The notes beneath the pieces are model-generated. The model was not told where the DNA came from. It worked only from the letters and a program-made list of their open reading frames with translations, and did not search any database. Shown here piece by piece: positions 59,974-64,000 of a stretch of DNA of 64,000 nucleotides. Both the position numbers and the translations under genes were made by a program. The stretch spans positions 886,386-950,385 of the forward strand of contig VXAU01000211.1 in assembly GCA_013399695.1 (NCBI GenBank). The letters are read 5' to 3'. The DNA comes from Formicarius rufipectus (lineage: Eukaryota; Chordata; Aves; Passeriformes; Formicariidae). Within the stretch, counting starts at the first letter, position 1. Every line of letters starts with the position of its first letter.

Positions 59974-62900
59974 CTATGAAAAAATTAGCCCTTGGTGAAG
60001 TTATGCTGAGGCATTTGACTTTTTGCTCCCCACCAGAAAGGACAACAGGCCTTGTGTTGGCAGTTCCACCATTTTCGTCTGGAAGGACAATTTGAGTCTT
60101 TCCTCCACCCCAGGTGAGAGTGCAGCCACCCCAAACCCTTCTCTGGCCTCACTCCCTGCTGAGGGGCAACGTGCAGGGGGCCAAAGTGAGAGCAAGTGTT
60201 GTGGGGCAGTGATGTCTGAGTGCAACGAGCTGTAATTATCACCTGGCCTCCAGGATATTTTGGTACCCATCCTACCAACCCCGGCCTGTGTTACCCAAGG
60301 CAAGACAACTGAGCTGGGTGTTAATGCCTGGCTGTAACTAATGCACATCTTCCTCCTGGGCTCAGCAAAGCATCATTATGCCCTGTTCAATTATGGACAG
60401 GAAGGTCACGTTCCACAAGGTGTACTGCTCTGCACTTTTCTTCTGGCAATGAATGCTATGATTCTTCATTCCATGCTCTGGAAGCCACTGCTTTCCTCAG
60501 GGCAGCACCCTCTCTTCCATGGCTGCTCTGCTGGAGCTCATGGGGGCCTGGACTCTGTTTTGCTAAGCACCACTTGATGCCTCGTAGAAAAGTGGGAAGC
60601 AAGGACCTCTCTGGCCACTGCTCTGGAGACATGCAGTGTGCTGAGAGAGCATGTCATGGCAAGTAAAACTGTTTAGTGTCTGTCTAATTACACTTTTGAT
60701 TGAAGCTGTGGAAGTGTATCCATGTCTGCAGAGTTTCTCCTGGGAAGCTGGAAGAGGAGTGGGATTGTTCTCATTGCTGGTGAAGTATTTTTTGCAGCTT
60801 GTGGGAGCCCAAGTCCCCGTTGTGCCAACTTTGTGATGATCTGTTGCACAAAAGTTAAAAATCTGGCTAGAAACACAATAATCATTAGAGTGTATCAGAC
60901 TATATTTTAAGCCATAAACTAGAACTTCTGTCTTGAAAATATGTAGGTTTTAATCAACTCTATTCTTGCAGAAATCAGAGAATTCTCATGTTTATTCTAA
61001 TGTTGACTAAAAATGAATTTCTAACCCTGTAACTCTGCTGAGAAGCTCAGATTCTGTCCAACACATGCAAACAGCAGAAGCCACTCCAAGGCTGTGAAGC
61101 TGGGAGATCCAGTCTGTGGTTTGCTGGAATGTGCCTTGAACTGGGCAGTTCTGGAGCCTGTGGGGAACAGGAGTGGGTTTCTGTGCTCAACACCACCTTC
61201 CCCCAAGGAAGAGGGCTCAGGGTGTCCATGTGCCAGTGATGCAGCTAAGCCTGAGCTCCCATGACACGCCAGCTCACAAAGGAGCTGTTCCCTACAACTT
61301 CTTGCCTGTTACTTCAGCATTGCTCAGGTTCATCTGCATGTGGCAAGTCCTTTCTTATTTCCAGGAGGAAAGCAGAGGACCCCTTGCCTTAGGTCTCTAA
61401 TCTTGCTTCCTGTACTGCTGAGCTCTGGATGATGTGGTAAAGGGTTTGCTCTGCAGAGATAAATTTCACCAGAGTGAATCAGTGGCACCTGCAGAGGCAG
61501 TTTGAATGGCACCTTGCTTACCTGCTGTGGGTTGGGCCTGGCAGGTTAGTGCCAGGTCCTTGTGACTCATTTGAGCTCAGCTGTAATCTACACTGTGGAG
61601 CACTAGTTTATGGGACTCTGAAGAGCAAGTTTTTATGTCAGATACAGAGGCAGAGCTGTTACTATTTAATTTTTTACCACCTGCCTCTTGTTATTTCTTC
61701 ACTCTGTGCCACCTATATATCATCCAACTCTGGCTTTGGCTGGCTTCTTGGTGTAGGCAGAGGTATTCTTTATTGCCCTCACTGTGTTTGTTCTCATTGA
61801 CAAGAGGATCTTGTCAGTCTGCCAGCATTAGGAGAAAACACGAGAACAATAAATATTTCGCATTTGTAAACATGCTTTTTTTGCTCCTCTAAACCCCTTG
61901 CTGTTAAGCAAGCAGCTCCTTTGCCTGCTGTGGGGTAATGGAGCTTTTAGGCTGTGATCTGCCAGGGGTGATGCTGCTGCCCCTGGAGCTCAGGCTGCTC
62001 AGTCCAGCACAGATGAACACAGCACAAAACACTTCCAAGAGTTTCTGTTTCTGGCAGTTTCCATGAAGAGGGCTGGTCATGGAGAAGGTTGTATGGCTGC
62101 TTTCTGCTGGCTGCAAAAACAGCCATTGATGGCACACCCTTTGAATCAGATTGTGTTAGATTTAATTAAACACTCCTCCAGAGAGGCTGAGGGGATCCCA
62201 AAGCCCCTGGGTGTGCACTCCAGAGCAGGGAGCACATCTGGGAGCCAGGGGTCTGTGCCAGCATCGCTGCCTGGCATTGGGAGGGGGTCAGGTGTGTGTG
62301 AGCCACACCTGCACTGTTTGATAATCTTGGCACGCTGCAGCCCTGCCAGGCTGAGAGCTAATCCTGGCCTTTTCCAGGAAAATGTGCCTATAGCCCCAAT
62401 TTTCACACCTTGCCAAGGAGGACTGCAGAGACTCATTGTTTGCCCTGGGAGTTTGACAGGCTTTCTTGCAGAAAGACCTGAACAAGACCAGTTGTGCTAA
62501 CCTGGAAAATGCTGCATGGAAGCATGAGGAAATAATTCTGAGGTTAAAGGTGACCTCTCAAGTAGAAAAGAGAACTTTCTTTTTCCTTTTTCCCTTTCCT
62601 AACTGTAGAAAAATTAAAACCAGGAGTGCTACAAAACACCTTATATTTTATTTTCTAAATGTGTTCCTGCCTCCTTTGTTTTGCTCTGTGGCAACAGACC
62701 CCAGGTAGGTAACAGTCTAAGCACAGGCAGACCTGGGGAATGGCTTCCTGCAAAACACACCAGGAGAGATCCTGTCTCTGCTAAAATCAGTGGGAACATT
62801 GGCAGCGAGTTCTGAGAGGCTTGGGCTTTTGCCAGAGCACTTCTCTGCCTCCTCCAACCTCTTTTCTTTCCTCCTGCCTGGTCATGACTGGACTGTAGCT

Positions 62901-64000
62901 CTTGGCATGACTATGGCAGCATCCTTCATCTAGAAGGGTCTGAGATGTTTTGCTGCTCTCTGAGCCTGAGGAAATCTCTGCCACTGCAATGCAGCTCCTT
63001 TCATGCCATTTCTGTTCATTAGGTTTCAGCACCATCACACAAAACATGAGCCAAACTCCTCCTGGAGCTTTAGGGAACATGTAGGTAAGAGAAATGAGCT
63101 GGCATTTGCCCAAGTAAAGTGACCCAGTGTTGTACTGTGTGAAACATTCAGCTCAGTGCTGAAATAGGCTCCTGGCCTGTGCAGGGCCTGATCCTAAAGT
63201 GTATTTCAGTGGGCATTAATTTGTTTAATGTGGTTTGAGGTGAACAGCTTCCTGTGAATGCCTTTGCATTGACTTGATGAGGCTGGCTCTCCCTAAGATG
63301 CTTTTCCTTTTCCTGCTTTTTTCGAAAAGGAGTGAACATCTGTCTTCTGGGTTGGCTGACTGATTCGGGGTTGAGGGATTTTTGTTCATTTCATTGGTTT
63401 TGGTTAAAAAATAAAAACTTTGAAAGTCAGAGGAAGCAAACTCACCTCAGAAAAATATTGTGCTGAGCAACGTGACTCAAACAGGAAAATGAAATCACAA
63501 AGAACACAAGGGAAGTTTCCTGATCCCACAGGAATGTAGGAGTGAAAAGAACTTTCTGACTTGCTGAGTCCTGTTGTTTGCTACCAAGTATTAGTAAGAC
63601 ACTGAGCTGCTGCAGCCATATCTTAAATCTTCCAGAGCCTCTTACTGCTGGAACGCAGAAGCCAGGATCTGTATGTGTCAGCAACAGAAAGCCAGGACAA
63701 ATCTTTGAGCAACTTATTATAAAATCAAAACCCTGAACTTTCTTGAAATAGGCAGTTTTTAAATAGAAAATCCTAACACTGCAGTGAGAACAAAACATAG
63801 CCTCCGTGCACCTTCATACTTTGTAAGGAACGAATGCACTTTGAAACTCCTTCAAAAGCTGATAAACTGGGCTGTTTCCCCCTTGCAGATTACCCAGTGA
63901 AACCTGTTGTCAGGATTTCCTCTCTTGCAGCTCTACTTGGGCTCCAGGAGCCATCCCTGGGTCAGGCCCATCATCTCTACACTATTTAAGGCTGTGGGCT

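Larger units (their letters stand above)
54729..64000 (+). other. Receptor intron after TM2, continuing beyond the window
   Basis: Begins with the GTAAGT donor. I looked for the next HTR2 exon (WPLP, DVLFSTASIMHLC, DRYVAI) and found nothing resembling it, so the intron is at least 9.27 kb. Contains two short tandem duplications and the candidate element near 58.3 kb; otherwise featureless. Confidence 0.65.

Overview
This is vertebrate nuclear DNA and almost certainly from a bird. It is AT-rich and nearly gene-free. It carries two CR1-type LINE fragments, one of which ends in the typical avian CR1 octamer-like tail, and it has no sign of Alu, L1 or other mammalian repeats. The assembly is imperfect: there is a 34-base N gap at 8897-8930 inside (AACC)-rich DNA and a single N at 37242.

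Only one protein-coding element is convincing. It is an exon at about 54086-54728 on the + strand, encoding the N-terminus, TM1, intracellular loop 1 and TM2 of a serotonin 5-HT2 family GPCR. The start codon is at 54344 and the exon ends at a consensus splice donor after 54728, the intron position I recall for all vertebrate HTR2 genes. Diagnostic residues favour HTR2C over HTR2A and exclude HTR2B. The next exon (TM3-TM4) is not in the remaining 9.3 kb, so the downstream intron runs off the window. The 5' leader of this exon holds five upstream ATGs.

Layout: 1-54085 is non-coding (5' intron(s) of the receptor and/or intergenic DNA). It holds a hairpin-forming sequence (3341-3409), T-rich and A-rich low-complexity DNA (7171-7300, 8850-9015), two very long interrupted poly-T tracts (16587-16744 and 22547-22752), a + strand CR1 3' end (26095-26514), motif-dense candidate regulatory segments (33290-33600, 34870-34925), a possible solo LTR on the - strand (47282-47642) and an old - strand CR1 (49485-49800). 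54729-64000 is receptor intron with one more homeodomain/POU-rich candidate element (58240-58440).

The other open reading frames are short, have no recognisable domains and sit in ordinary non-coding sequence; I did not call them genes. I found no RNA gene, CRISPR array or prokaryotic-type feature. The most useful follow-ups are the leader of the receptor exon, the PBX/MEIS plus SOX motif cluster near 33.3 kb, and the matching structure of the two poly-T tracts. I do not claim a new biological system here.
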